Assembly: GCA_028818775.1 (NCBI GenBank)
Contig: JAPPNE010000156.1
Span: 1-46,402, forward strand
Source: Deltaproteobacteria bacterium
GTDB lineage: Bacteria; Desulfobacterota; Binatia; UBA9968; JAJDTQ01
Direction: 5' to 3'
Length of the DNA: 46,402 bases
The notes beneath the pieces are model-generated. The model was given only the letters and a program-made list of their open reading frames with translations. It had not been told where the DNA came from and did not search any database. Shown one piece after another: positions 36,537-44,469 of this stretch. The position numbers and the translations under genes were made by a program. The first letter of the stretch is position 1. Every line of letters starts with the position of its first letter.

Positions 36537-37538
36537 ATGCCTAAAGAAGTCATCGACATCCACGCCCACTTCACCCCGCTCGAGTGGATCGAGGGTATGC
36601 GCCGGGACGGCGCCCGGCACGGGTGCCACATCGAGGAGGACGCCTCGGGTCGGCTGTCGCTGCGGGTCGGGGACGGCCGTCCCTCATCGCTGCAGCCGTT
36701 CCTTTCGGACCTGCCGGCGCGGGTGAGCGCCATGCGGGAGCGGGGGCTGGACCGGCAGGTGCTGTCGCCGCCCATGACCATCGTGACGTATCAACTGGAA
36801 GGCGTTCACGGGCAGGCGGTGTCACGCCTCTTCAACGAGACCAACGCCGAGGCGGCGCGCGGGACGCCCGGGCTGATCCCGGTGGCCACGGTGCCCATGC
36901 AGGCGGGACGGGAGGCGGTGGAGGAGCTCCGGTACGCGGTGGAAGTGCTGGGCATCCCCATGGTGGAGATCGGCACCCACATCAACGGGGTGAACCTCGA
37001 CGACGAGGCGTTCCGGCCGTTCTTCGAGTGCGCCGCCGACCTGGGCGTGCTGGTGCAACTGCATCCGCACCGCGTGGCCGCGGCGGAGCGGCTGAGCCGG
37101 TACTACATGAACAACCTGGTGGGCAATCCCGTGGACACCGCCATCGCGGCGGCGTCCCTTATCCTCGGCGGCGTGATGGAGCGTTACCCGTCCCTCAACA
37201 TCTGCCTGGTGCACGGCGGCGGCGCCCTCCCCTACCTCCTCGGCCGCGTGATCCACGGCCACGGCGCGGTGGACGCGGCGCGCGCGGTGCCGGGCAACCC
37301 GGAAACGTACTTCCGCCGCTTCTACTTCGACACCATCCTGCACGACCCGCGCATGCTCACGTTCCTGCATCAGCTTGCAGGCGAGGAACGGTTGCTGCTG
37401 GGCACCGACTACCCCTACGACATGGGAGAGCGCGATCCGCTGGGGCTGCTGGAACGCGCCGGGCTGGGCGACTCCGACGCGGTTCGCGGGGGGAACGCGG
37501 CCCGGCTACTGGGGCTGCGTAACGAAGCAGGAGGTTAG
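36537..37538 (+). CDS. Amidohydrolase family (ACMSD-like) protein, complete active site
   Basis: The 333-residue TIM-barrel protein has metal ligands His9/His11 (DIHAH), a barrel histidine in VLVQLHPHR, the catalytic histidine in CLVHGGGALPYLLGR and the aspartate in GTDYPYD. This matches ACMSD-type decarboxylases and hydrolases and contrasts with the altered paralogue at 11303-12232. The ATG at 36537 fits the family start; a GTG directly after the DUF1185 stop (36516) with AAGGAG three bases before it is possible but less likely. Pairing with DUF1185 and a divergent tctC suggests carboxylate catabolism. Substrate unknown. Confidence 0.88.
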   Translation: MPKEVIDIHAHFTPLEWIEGMRRDGARHGCHIEEDASGRLSLRVGDGRPSSLQPFLSDLPARVSAMRERGLDRQVLSPPMTIVTYQLEGVHGQAVSRLFNETNAEAARGTPGLIPVATVPMQAGREAVEELRYAVEVLGIPMVEIGTHINGVNLDDEAFRPFFECAADLGVLVQLHPHRVAAAERLSRYYMNNLVGNPVDTAIAAASLILGGVMERYPSLNICLVHGGGALPYLLGRVIHGHGAVDAARAVPGNPETYFRRFYFDTILHDPRMLTFLHQLAGEERLLLGTDYPYDMGERDPLGLLERAGLGDSDAVRGGNAARLLGLRNEAGG

Positions 37539-37618
37539 CGTCCCGTCGGGGACATGAAGGAGCATTGATCCCGATGTTGCAAAGAAAGTGTTCGTGAAGA
37601 GCGATCCGGAGCACGTCC

Positions 37619-37660
37619 TACGAATCGTCATCCCCGCGAAAGCGGGAATGACGATTCGTA
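37619..37660. repeat. Palindromic intergenic repeat, copy C (long form)
   Basis: Arms of 19 bases (37619-37637 and 37642-37660, beginning TACGAATCGTCAT and ending ATGACGATTCGTA) match at 18 of 19 positions around a GAAA loop. It is the most complete of the three copies and lies between a plus-strand amidohydrolase and the convergent cytochrome gene. Confidence 0.88.
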
Positions 37661-37687
37661 AATTCTCGAAAACCAGGAAGGTTTCTT

Positions 37688-38587
37688 TCACTCGATGCGG
37701 TTGTCGATGGCCGGCAGCGAGCGCAGGTAGACGGCGATGGCGCTGAGGTCTTCGTCGGTCATGTGCTCGTAGCCATGGATGATGACCCGCTCCATGAGGC
37801 CCTGGACGTTGTCGCCGTCGGGCTTGTAGCTGCTCTTGAGCAACTCCACCATGTCCTCCACCGACCAGTCGCCCGCCCCGGTCTCCTTGTGCGGCGTGAT
37901 GTTGGGTGCGGTTTCACCCTCGGGGCCGTCGGCCGCCCCGGCCATCAGAAGGTCCCGGTCGAGTCCGCCGGCCCAGTCCCGGGGCGTGTGACACTCCGCG
38001 CAGTGCGTCACCGCCCGGACCAGATAGGCGCCGCGGTTCCACTGGGCCGGCTTGCCCGGATCGGGGGTCCACGGGCCCTCGTCGAAGTAGCGCCACTTCC
38101 ACCCCGCCAGCAGGAAGCGCCAGCCGAAGGGCACCGTCAGCTCGGGCTCCCGGTTCTCCCTGCGCACGGGCTTGACCGTGGACAGATAGGCCTTGAGGGC
38201 GAGGATGTCCTCGTCGGTCATGTTGGTGAAGGAGGTGTAGGGGAAGGCCGGGAACAGGTGCTCGCCCCCGCGGCCAATGCCCTGGCGCATGGCCCGGAGG
38301 AACTCTTCGTCGCTCCACCCGCCGATGCCGGTCTCGGGGTCCGGCGTGATGTTGGTGCTGTAGATCTTGCCGAAGGGGACCTCGATGGCGTAGCCGCCGG
38401 CAAGCTCCGCGCCCTTGTTCTTGTAGTCGGTGTGGCAGGCGATGCACAGACCGGCCCGGACGAGGTATTTCCCCCGCGCCACGGGGTCCTCAGCCGCACC
38501 CGCCGGGGACAGGTGCACCACCGTCCAGAGCGCCAGCGCCAACCAGACGGCCTCGTATCTCTTGTCGCGCCGAGTCTTGCGTCTCAC
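37688..38587 (-). CDS. Diheme cytochrome c (alcohol dehydrogenase cytochrome-subunit-like)
   Basis: The 299-residue exported protein begins with a basic region and signal helix (about 12-32, ending AGAAED). Two cytochrome domains follow with heme sites CIACH (Cys48, Cys51, His52) and CAECH (Cys196, Cys199, His200). The segments IYSTNITPDPETGIGGW and ETAPNITPHKETGAGDW are typical of cytochrome subunits of membrane-bound alcohol, aldehyde or gluconate dehydrogenases, which carry three hemes; this one has two. No dehydrogenase partner is adjacent. It starts at GTG 38587 with an upstream GGGGGGAT. Likely function: periplasmic electron transfer to the quinone pool or an oxidase. Confidence 0.88.
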   Translation of the reverse strand: MRRKTRRDKRYEAVWLALALWTVVHLSPAGAAEDPVARGKYLVRAGLCIACHTDYKNKGAELAGGYAIEVPFGKIYSTNITPDPETGIGGWSDEEFLRAMRQGIGRGGEHLFPAFPYTSFTNMTDEDILALKAYLSTVKPVRRENREPELTVPFGWRFLLAGWKWRYFDEGPWTPDPGKPAQWNRGAYLVRAVTHCAECHTPRDWAGGLDRDLLMAGAADGPEGETAPNITPHKETGAGDWSVEDMVELLKSSYKPDGDNVQGLMERVIIHGYEHMTDEDLSAIAVYLRSLPAIDNRIE

Positions 38588-38693
38588 GAGCAGATCCCCC
38601 CAAGATGCGCGGGACTACAGTCGTCGGTAAGACGCGACGACCGCGGTGGCGAGCTTCAGACTCGCCCGTGGCCGGTCAACGAACCGGCCGCGG

Positions 38694-39866
38694 TCATCCG
38701 TTGCGGCACACGATCAGCTCCCGCGGGCAGTCGTGCATCTTTTCCAGCCCGGTATCGGTCACCCGCATCATCTCGCCGAACTGCACCCCGCGCAAGCCGT
38801 CCTCGGTCACCACGTTGGGCTGGATCACCAGGCACATGTCCGTCTCGAAACGGAAGTCGGGCGGCGCCCCGCGGCTGGTCGTCGACGTCCGCAGGATCGG
38901 CGGCAACTGGCTGGCGCCGTGGACCACGTCGTCGTAGACCGTGAAGCCGCGTTCGTGGACCACGTCCGCCGCCTTTAGCACCTCTTCGGTTCCGGCACCG
39001 GCCTTGATGACGCCGGCGATGCGGTCGAAGGCCTCCATGGCCACGTCGTGGAGGCGCCTGTACTCGGGGGTGGGTTCCTCGCCGATGGTGAAGGTGCGCA
39101 GGACCTGGCCGGTGTAGCCGGCGTAGTTGGTGCTGATCTCGGTGACCAGCACGTCGCCCTTCCGCAGGATGCGGTTGGAGAGATGCTGCTGGGGCACGCC
39201 GCCCCTGGGGTCGTGCATGGATGTGGTGATCATGAAGTGGATGCCGTTGATGCCGCCCTTGCCCAGGTAGACGTCCTCGACGATCCGCGCCAGCTCGTGC
39301 TCGGGGATGCCGGGTCGCGCGTGCTCGGTGAGCGCCGCCACCGAGTCGTCGCTCATGGCCGCGGCCTGGCGCAGCCGCTCGATCTCCTCGGCGCTCTTCA
39401 CTTGGCGCTGGTCGCGCATCTCAGCGCTGAAGTCCTTCCACTCGACTTCGGGCAGGGCCTCCACCAGGCGCAGATAGTGCCGGTAGGGAACGTTGCCGCA
39501 AAGCCCCACCGTAGCCTTCTCAAGCCCCCGGTCCTTCAGGTTCTCCAGCACCCGCGGCACCGAATCCACCGAGCCCGTGGGGCTCGATCCCCCGAAACGG
39601 ACGTCATCCACGACGGCCATGCGCCTGGCATTGGGCAGGTGGTTGGACAGTTGCACGAACAGGGTGGCCTCCCCCTGGCGCAGGTAGACGAAGTATGCCT
39701 CGGAGGTGGCAAGCCAGTTGCTCAGGTAGTGGATGTCCGGCGCCGTACGGCTGCCGTAGAACACCACGGCCTCCAGGCCCATGCGGTCCATGCGCGCCCG
39801 CACCGCCGCATGGCGGCGCTCGTACTCCGCGTCGGAAAAGCTGAGGTAGTCGGGATCACAAGGCAT
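38694..39866 (-). CDS. M24 (creatinase/aminopeptidase P fold) protein with degenerate metal site
   Basis: The 390-residue protein has a creatinase-type N-domain (about 15-155) and a pita-bread C-domain (about 160-390). In M24 peptidases five ligands (Asp, Asp, His, Glu, Glu) bind two metals. Here the aligned positions are Glu243 (VTEIS), Gln254 (GYTGQVLRTF), His316 (VVHGAS), Gln349 (LVIQPN) and Glu365 (FGEMMRVT), so three of five differ. Peptidase activity is therefore unlikely. Metal-independent creatinase or altered-metal lyases of this fold are better models. It is flanked by a diheme cytochrome and an MFS gene on the same strand, with an intergenic repeat upstream. Confidence 0.85.
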   Translation of the reverse strand: MPCDPDYLSFSDAEYERRHAAVRARMDRMGLEAVVFYGSRTAPDIHYLSNWLATSEAYFVYLRQGEATLFVQLSNHLPNARRMAVVDDVRFGGSSPTGSVDSVPRVLENLKDRGLEKATVGLCGNVPYRHYLRLVEALPEVEWKDFSAEMRDQRQVKSAEEIERLRQAAAMSDDSVAALTEHARPGIPEHELARIVEDVYLGKGGINGIHFMITTSMHDPRGGVPQQHLSNRILRKGDVLVTEISTNYAGYTGQVLRTFTIGEEPTPEYRRLHDVAMEAFDRIAGVIKAGAGTEEVLKAADVVHERGFTVYDDVVHGASQLPPILRTSTTSRGAPPDFRFETDMCLVIQPNVVTEDGLRGVQFGEMMRVTDTGLEKMHDCPRELIVCRNG

Positions 39867-39930
39867 TGGGTGTCTCCGTCAGGTCACAACCGGTCCGGCA
39901 CGGCGTCCTTCGGCTTGGCTTTGCTATGCC

Positions 39931-40027
39931 TGTCCTGAGCTTGTCGAAGGGCTCAGGACGAACGGAAATGCTTTCATTCCGTTCGTCCTGAGCGTAGCGG
40001 AGCACCAGCGGCGCGAAGTCGAAGGAC
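39931..40027. repeat. Composite inverted repeat, CTGAGC...GAAGG family
   Basis: Two units of a GTCCTGAGC...TCGAAGG type repeat lie head to head. GCTCAGGACGAACGGAA (39951-39967) and TTCCGTTCGTCCTGAGC (39977-39993) form a perfect 17-bp stem with a 9-base loop. CCTGAGC (39934-39940) can alternatively pair with GCTCAGG (39951-39957). A second outer pairing joins CGTCCT (39984-39989) with AGGACG (40023-40028). This family of repeats is frequent in intergenic DNA of several phyla. It separates the MFS gene from the M24 gene. Confidence 0.8.
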
Positions 40028-40041
40028 GCCATCACCGTTTC

Positions 40042-41358
40042 CTACGTGGCCGCCAGTCCGGGCTGGGGCGGCGCCAGACGGACCGGCGGGTCCTTGGCGA
40101 TGGCCAGCGACATGCCCGCGGCCAGCACGGCCAGCACCGCGCCGGTGAGGAAGGACGGGACGTAGTCGCCGAACACATCGTAGGCGATGCCGCTGCCCTG
40201 GGCCATGGCGGCGCCGCCCAGTTGGTGCGCCAGAAAGATCAGGCCATAGATGCTGCCCACCGAGTTCTTGCCGAAGGTGTTGCCGGCGATGGCCACCACC
40301 GGCGGCACCGTCGCGAACCAGTCCAGGCCGTAGATCACCGCGAAGACGAACATGCCGGCGGGACCTGTGACCGCCGGCAGGATGAGCAGCGAAACCGCCC
40401 GCAAAGCGTAGATCCACGCCAGCACCTTGCGCGGGTCCATGCGGTCGCAGAGCCACCCGGCCCCCATGGTGCCGACGAAGTTCAGGCCGGCCATGATCCC
40501 CACGGTGATGCTGGCCACCTGGTGGCTGATGCCGATGTCCAGGGCGTGCGGGATCATGTTGGCGCCGATGAGGCCGTTGGAGGTGCCGCCGCAAATGGCG
40601 TAGGCGCCGGCCAGGAGCCAGAAGGTGCGTGTGCGGACCGCGTCCCGCACCGTGGTGCTGGTCACCGGCGGTGCGCCGCCGGGTCTCGCGGCCGCGGCCG
40701 CGTTGGCCTCCGACTCACCCAGCGCCTCCTCCCCCACCTCGGCGGGATCGTTGCGCATGAGCCACCACACCAGCAGGAAGGCCACCACCGCCACGCCCGA
40801 AAGCGTCATGGCCGCCGTGCGCCAGCCCCAGGCCACGATCATGCTCAGCACCACCGGGATGAAGATGAGCTGTCCGGTGGAGCCGGCGCTGTTCAGCAGG
40901 CCCAGCACCACGCCGCGGTGGCGCACGAACCAGCGGTGGGCGACGCTGGCCGCCAGTACCGACGAGATGCCGCCCGCGCCGGTGCCGACGATCAGGCCCC
41001 ACACCACCAGGAACTCCCACAGGCGGTTGATCGACGAGGTCAGCCCAGCCCCCACCGCCAGCAGCGCCAGCGCCACGAGCATCACCACCCGCGGCCCCCG
41101 GCGGTCCTGGAAACGGCCGGCGAAGGGGCCGATGGCGCCGTAGAGCACCAGGTTGATGGATACGGCGGCGTTGATCGCTCCGCGGCTCCAGCCGAAGTCC
41201 GCTTCCAGCGGTCGCACGAAGGTCTGCGGCGCGGCGCGGATACCCGCGGCCAGGAGCGACGCCGTGAAGGTCGTCGCCACCACCACCCAACCGTAGAAGA
41301 ACCGGACGTTGAGCGGTCTGCGGGGCCGCGGGTTCGACATGTCGGGTGGGGTGCTCAT
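40042..41358 (-). CDS. MFS transporter, monocarboxylate/oxalate-carrier-like (copy 2)
   Basis: The 438-residue protein has about twelve membrane helices with a central hydrophilic loop (about 205-240, rich in Ala and Glu). RFFYGWVVVATTF, LVLYGAIGPFAGRFQDRRGPR and DRMDPRKVL follow the same plan as the MFS protein at 33317-34651. They share YGLDWFATVPPVV and IYG-IFLAHQ-GG-AMA, so the two are paralogues. It begins 36 bases after the LLM oxidoreductase stop, in what seems a dppB-dppC-LLM-MFS operon. The start is uncertain: ATG 41358 has no good ribosome site, and an in-frame TTG at 41391 is possible. Confidence 0.86.
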   Translation of the reverse strand: MSTPPDMSNPRPRRPLNVRFFYGWVVVATTFTASLLAAGIRAAPQTFVRPLEADFGWSRGAINAAVSINLVLYGAIGPFAGRFQDRRGPRVVMLVALALLAVGAGLTSSINRLWEFLVVWGLIVGTGAGGISSVLAASVAHRWFVRHRGVVLGLLNSAGSTGQLIFIPVVLSMIVAWGWRTAAMTLSGVAVVAFLLVWWLMRNDPAEVGEEALGESEANAAAAARPGGAPPVTSTTVRDAVRTRTFWLLAGAYAICGGTSNGLIGANMIPHALDIGISHQVASITVGIMAGLNFVGTMGAGWLCDRMDPRKVLAWIYALRAVSLLILPAVTGPAGMFVFAVIYGLDWFATVPPVVAIAGNTFGKNSVGSIYGLIFLAHQLGGAAMAQGSGIAYDVFGDYVPSFLTGAVLAVLAAGMSLAIAKDPPVRLAPPQPGLAAT

Positions 41359-41394
41359 CGATTGGGCGCGCCGCTTCTCTCCGTGATACAAGCC

Positions 41395-42399
41395 TTACGC
41401 GCGCGGCCCCAGGGCCTCGACGGCGCTCTCGTAGTCTTCGAGCCGCGGCAGCAGCAGCGCGTGCTCCACGCCGGCCTCGCGGTATTCGGCGATGCGCCGG
41501 CGGCACGTCGCGGCGTTGCCCAGCAGGTAGAACGCCTCCACCATCTCCTCGGTGATGAGCCCCACGGCGGCCTTCTCGCCGCGGCCCTCCGCGGTGGCGC
41601 GAAGCTCGGGCAGGATGCCGGGGTCGAAGCCACCGCGCTCCAGCAGGACTTCTCCCACGAACGGCTCGGCCAGGAGCCGCACCATGCGTTCCTTGAGGGC
41701 CGGCATCATGCGCTCGGGATCGCCGGTCAGGCGCACGATTAGCATGCAGGCGATGTCGATGGCCGCCGGGTCGCGTCCCGCCTCCCGGGCCGCGGACGCG
41801 ATCTCCCGGACCGCGTAGCGCACGTACGCGGTGGGGACGTAGGCGTTGAGGAGCACCCCGTCGGCCACCGCGCCGGCAAGCCGCAGCGCCTTGGGGCCGA
41901 TGGCGGCCAGGTAGATGGGCAGGCTTGCCTGCGCCGGTGTCACCGCGAGCCGCACGGCCTTGAGGTCCCAGTAAACGCCGGCGCCGCTCACGCGCTCACC
42001 CGCCAGGAGTTGCCGGAGCTCGGCCACTGTCTTCTTCATGTGGGTCAGCGGCCGCTCGTAGGGCATGCCCATGCGGCCCTCGATCATCCACTTGTCGCTC
42101 CGGCCAAGCCCCAGGAGAAAGCGGCCCCCGGCAATCCGGTCCAGCGTCGCCGCGGACATGGCCAACAGCGCCGGGTTGCGGGTGTAGGGATTGGTGACGC
42201 CGAGGCCGAGCCGTATGCGCCGGGTGGCGGCGGCGAGAAAGCCCAGGAGGGAGAACGTCTCCTCGTGAAAGTAGCGCTCGGTGACCCACAGGGAGTCGAA
42301 GCCGGCCTCTTCGGCAACCCGGGCGTAGTTCCGCAGCTCATTGCCGCTGTCGATGCCATGGTACAGCACCATGCCCAGCCGTGGCGTCGACGATGTCAA
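41395..42399 (-). CDS. LLM-class (luciferase-like) flavin-dependent oxidoreductase
   Basis: The 334-residue protein has the luciferase-like TIM barrel: RLGMVLYHGIDSG at the start, FDSLWVTERYFHEETFSLLGFLAAAT, RIRLGLGVTNPYTRNPALLAMSAATLDRIAGGR, and PIYLAAIGPKALRLAGAVADGVLLNAY. Members use F420 or FMN; the AATLDRIAGGRFLLGLG pattern is common in F420-dependent reductases such as Mer, but the cofactor is not certain. The best start is TTG at 42399, overlapping the dppC stop as TTGA and keeping the first beta strand; an ATG at 42372 would cut it. Coupling to the permease genes suggests it acts on the imported substrate. Confidence 0.87.
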   Translation of the reverse strand: MTSSTPRLGMVLYHGIDSGNELRNYARVAEEAGFDSLWVTERYFHEETFSLLGFLAAATRRIRLGLGVTNPYTRNPALLAMSAATLDRIAGGRFLLGLGRSDKWMIEGRMGMPYERPLTHMKKTVAELRQLLAGERVSGAGVYWDLKAVRLAVTPAQASLPIYLAAIGPKALRLAGAVADGVLLNAYVPTAYVRYAVREIASAAREAGRDPAAIDIACMLIVRLTGDPERMMPALKERMVRLLAEPFVGEVLLERGGFDPGILPELRATAEGRGEKAAVGLITEEMVEAFYLLGNAATCRRRIAEYREAGVEHALLLPRLEDYESAVEALGPRA

Positions 42400-43313
42400 A
42401 TGTAGGTTCCCGCCCGCTTGAGCCTCGGGTCCAGGACGTCCCGCAGGGCGTCGCCCAGGAGGTTGATGCCCAGCACCGTGATGAAGATGGACAGCCCGGG
42501 GAAGAGCGCCAGCCACCACGCGGTGCTGATGTAGATGCGGCCGTCCGCGAGCATGGTGCCCCAGGTGGGGATCTCGGGGGGCACGCCCAGGCCCAGGAAG
42601 CTCAGGCTGGCCTCGGAGATGATGGACGAGGCCATGGCGAAGGTGCCGATGACCAGCGACACCTGGATCAGGTTGGGAATGATGTGGCGCGCGATGATCT
42701 GGGCGTCGCTGGCGCCCAGCGACTTGGCCGAGATGACGAACTCGCGCGCCTTGAGGGACAGGCTCTGGCCTCGGGTCACTCGGCAGTACTGGATCCAGCG
42801 CTGCGCCACCAGGGCGAGGATCAGGTTGAACAGGCCCTGCCCCAGGAACGCCATGATGGTCAGGGCCAGCAGCAGCGGCGGGAAGGCCCACACCACTTCC
42901 ACGAGCTTCTGGATGGTGAAGTCCACGTTGCCGCCGAAGTACCCCGAGGTGGCCCCGAGAACCACGCCGACCAGGCCGGAGATGGCCACCACGGCAAAGG
43001 CGATCAGCAGCGACACCCGGGCGCCGAAGACGATGCGGCTCAGGATGTCGCGGCCGAGGTTGTCGGTGCCGAGAAAGTGAGGGCCCCAGAACCACTGGGG
43101 CGCGTGCAGCATTGTCTCCAGGCTCTGCTGGTTAGGATCGAACGGCGCCACCAGCGGGCCGAGGGCGCCCGAGATGATGAAGAGCAGCACGACGGAGCCG
43201 CCCACGTAGACCTTGGTGCGCATCCACGGACGCCACCACTGGGTGCGGGGCTTCGCCCGGCCGGAATCCGGCGTGCCCGTGTCAATACCGTATTCTTGGG
43301 TCGATGACTGCAT
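42396..43313 (-). CDS. ABC transporter permease, DppC/OppC type
   Basis: The 305-residue protein has an N-terminal cytoplasmic leader, about six membrane helices and the EAA loop EFVISAKSLGASDAQIIARHIIPNL (about 190-214) that contacts the ATPase. SEASLSFLGLGVPPEIPTWG and DALRDVLDPRL are class signatures. It is the second permease of a peptide/nickel/opine-type importer. The start overlaps the upstream dppB-like gene by 32 bases and the stop overlaps the LLM gene. No ATPase or binding-protein gene is linked in the window. Confidence 0.92.
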   Translation of the reverse strand: MQSSTQEYGIDTGTPDSGRAKPRTQWWRPWMRTKVYVGGSVVLLFIISGALGPLVAPFDPNQQSLETMLHAPQWFWGPHFLGTDNLGRDILSRIVFGARVSLLIAFAVVAISGLVGVVLGATSGYFGGNVDFTIQKLVEVVWAFPPLLLALTIMAFLGQGLFNLILALVAQRWIQYCRVTRGQSLSLKAREFVISAKSLGASDAQIIARHIIPNLIQVSLVIGTFAMASSIISEASLSFLGLGVPPEIPTWGTMLADGRIYISTAWWLALFPGLSIFITVLGINLLGDALRDVLDPRLKRAGTYI

Positions 43314-44283
43314 AGAGCACGTCGATCAGGAAGTTGATGGCGACGAACGCCACCGTGTACACCAACACCAGCCCGGTCACCAGCGGGTGGTCGCGCGCGT
43401 TGAGCGCGATGACCAGCAGGCTGCCGCTGCCGGGCCACGAGAAAACCGTCTCCACGATGATCGAGCCGCTCAGCAGCGTGCCGAGCTCCAGCCCCACCAC
43501 CGTGATCACCGGGATCAGGGCGTTGCGCACCACGTGGCGCCACAGCACCTTGCGCTCCACCAGCCCCTTGGCGCGGGCCGTGGTCACGTACTCCTCGTGC
43601 ATGACCTCCAGCACCGACGACCGCGTTACGCGCATGAGGATGCCGAGCATGTTGGAGCCCAGGGCCACGGCCGGGAGGAAGACGTGCTCCAGACCGTCGC
43701 GCACCCCGGCCCAGTTGCCCTGGATGGCGCTGTCGAGGATGTAGAAGCCGGTGATCTGCGGACCGGCGATGCCGTAGGTGTCCCGCCCCGCGGATGGGAG
43801 GATGTTCAATATCCCGGCGAACAGCAGGATCAGCATGATCCCGAACCAGAAGCTGGGCATGCTGATGCCGAACAGGCCGAACGTGGTGCCGGTGTTGTCC
43901 ACCCAGGAGTTGGGCTTGGCCGCGGCCCACACCCCTAACGGGATGGCGAAGATGATGGCGATGATGACCGAGGCCGTAGCCAGCTCCAGGGTGGCCGGGA
44001 CGCGGCTCAGGATCACGTCCAGCACGGGCTCGTCGTACTTGAAGGAGCGGCCGAAGTCCCCTTGGGCCGCCGACATGAAGAACTTGAAGTACTGGACGTA
44101 GACGGGCTGGTCGAGGCCCCACCTTTCCCGGGCCTGGTCGATGTCCTCCTGGGTGGTGTCCTCCCCCAGCAGCATCAGCGTCGGATCGCCGGGAGCGGCC
44201 TGGATCAGCAGGAAGACGAGCAGGCTGATGAGCACCATGACCGGGATGGTCCCGACCAGGCGGCGGAGCAGATAGGTTCCCAT
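43282..44283 (-). CDS. ABC transporter permease, DppB/OppB type
   Basis: The 333-residue protein begins MGTYLLRRLVGTIPVM, with the usual LLIQAAPGDP after helix 1, about six helices and the EAA loop EYVTTARAKGLVERKVLWRHVVRNALIPV. It ends LYAVIDPRIRY, as DppB proteins do. With the dppC-like partner it would form the channel for a peptide-like or glycoside substrate. It is the first gene of the dppB-dppC-LLM-MFS run and is divergent from ubiD. A promoter and palindrome lie just upstream. Confidence 0.93.
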   Translation of the reverse strand: MGTYLLRRLVGTIPVMVLISLLVFLLIQAAPGDPTLMLLGEDTTQEDIDQARERWGLDQPVYVQYFKFFMSAAQGDFGRSFKYDEPVLDVILSRVPATLELATASVIIAIIFAIPLGVWAAAKPNSWVDNTGTTFGLFGISMPSFWFGIMLILLFAGILNILPSAGRDTYGIAGPQITGFYILDSAIQGNWAGVRDGLEHVFLPAVALGSNMLGILMRVTRSSVLEVMHEEYVTTARAKGLVERKVLWRHVVRNALIPVITVVGLELGTLLSGSIIVETVFSWPGSGSLLVIALNARDHPLVTGLVLVYTVAFVAINFLIDVLYAVIDPRIRY

Positions 44284-44307
44284 GGGACGCTCTCTCGAAA
44301 AACCTAC

Positions 44308-44336
44308 GGTCTATGACATAGACGGGGGGATTTCAA
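44308..44336 (-). promoter_or_regulatory. Promoter of dppB with a perfect palindrome over its -10
   Basis: GTCTATGACATAGAC (44309-44323) is a perfect palindrome with 7-base arms and one central base. On the minus strand TTGAAA (44331-44336) and TAGACC (44308-44313), 17 bases apart, form a plausible but weak promoter, and the palindrome covers the -10 and part of the spacer. It lies in the 186-base divergent region between dppB and ubiD, so one regulator could control both operons. Confidence 0.5.
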
Positions 44337-44469
44337 GGACTGGCGGGGGTCACGCAGGCATATTCGAAAGTCGGGTCCTACCCTCCGCGTGACCGGCCAA
44401 GGTGAAGTTGTGGGCGGGCCATGCATGGGATACGGTATCGTGTCCAACCGAGACCGGAGGACGGCATCC

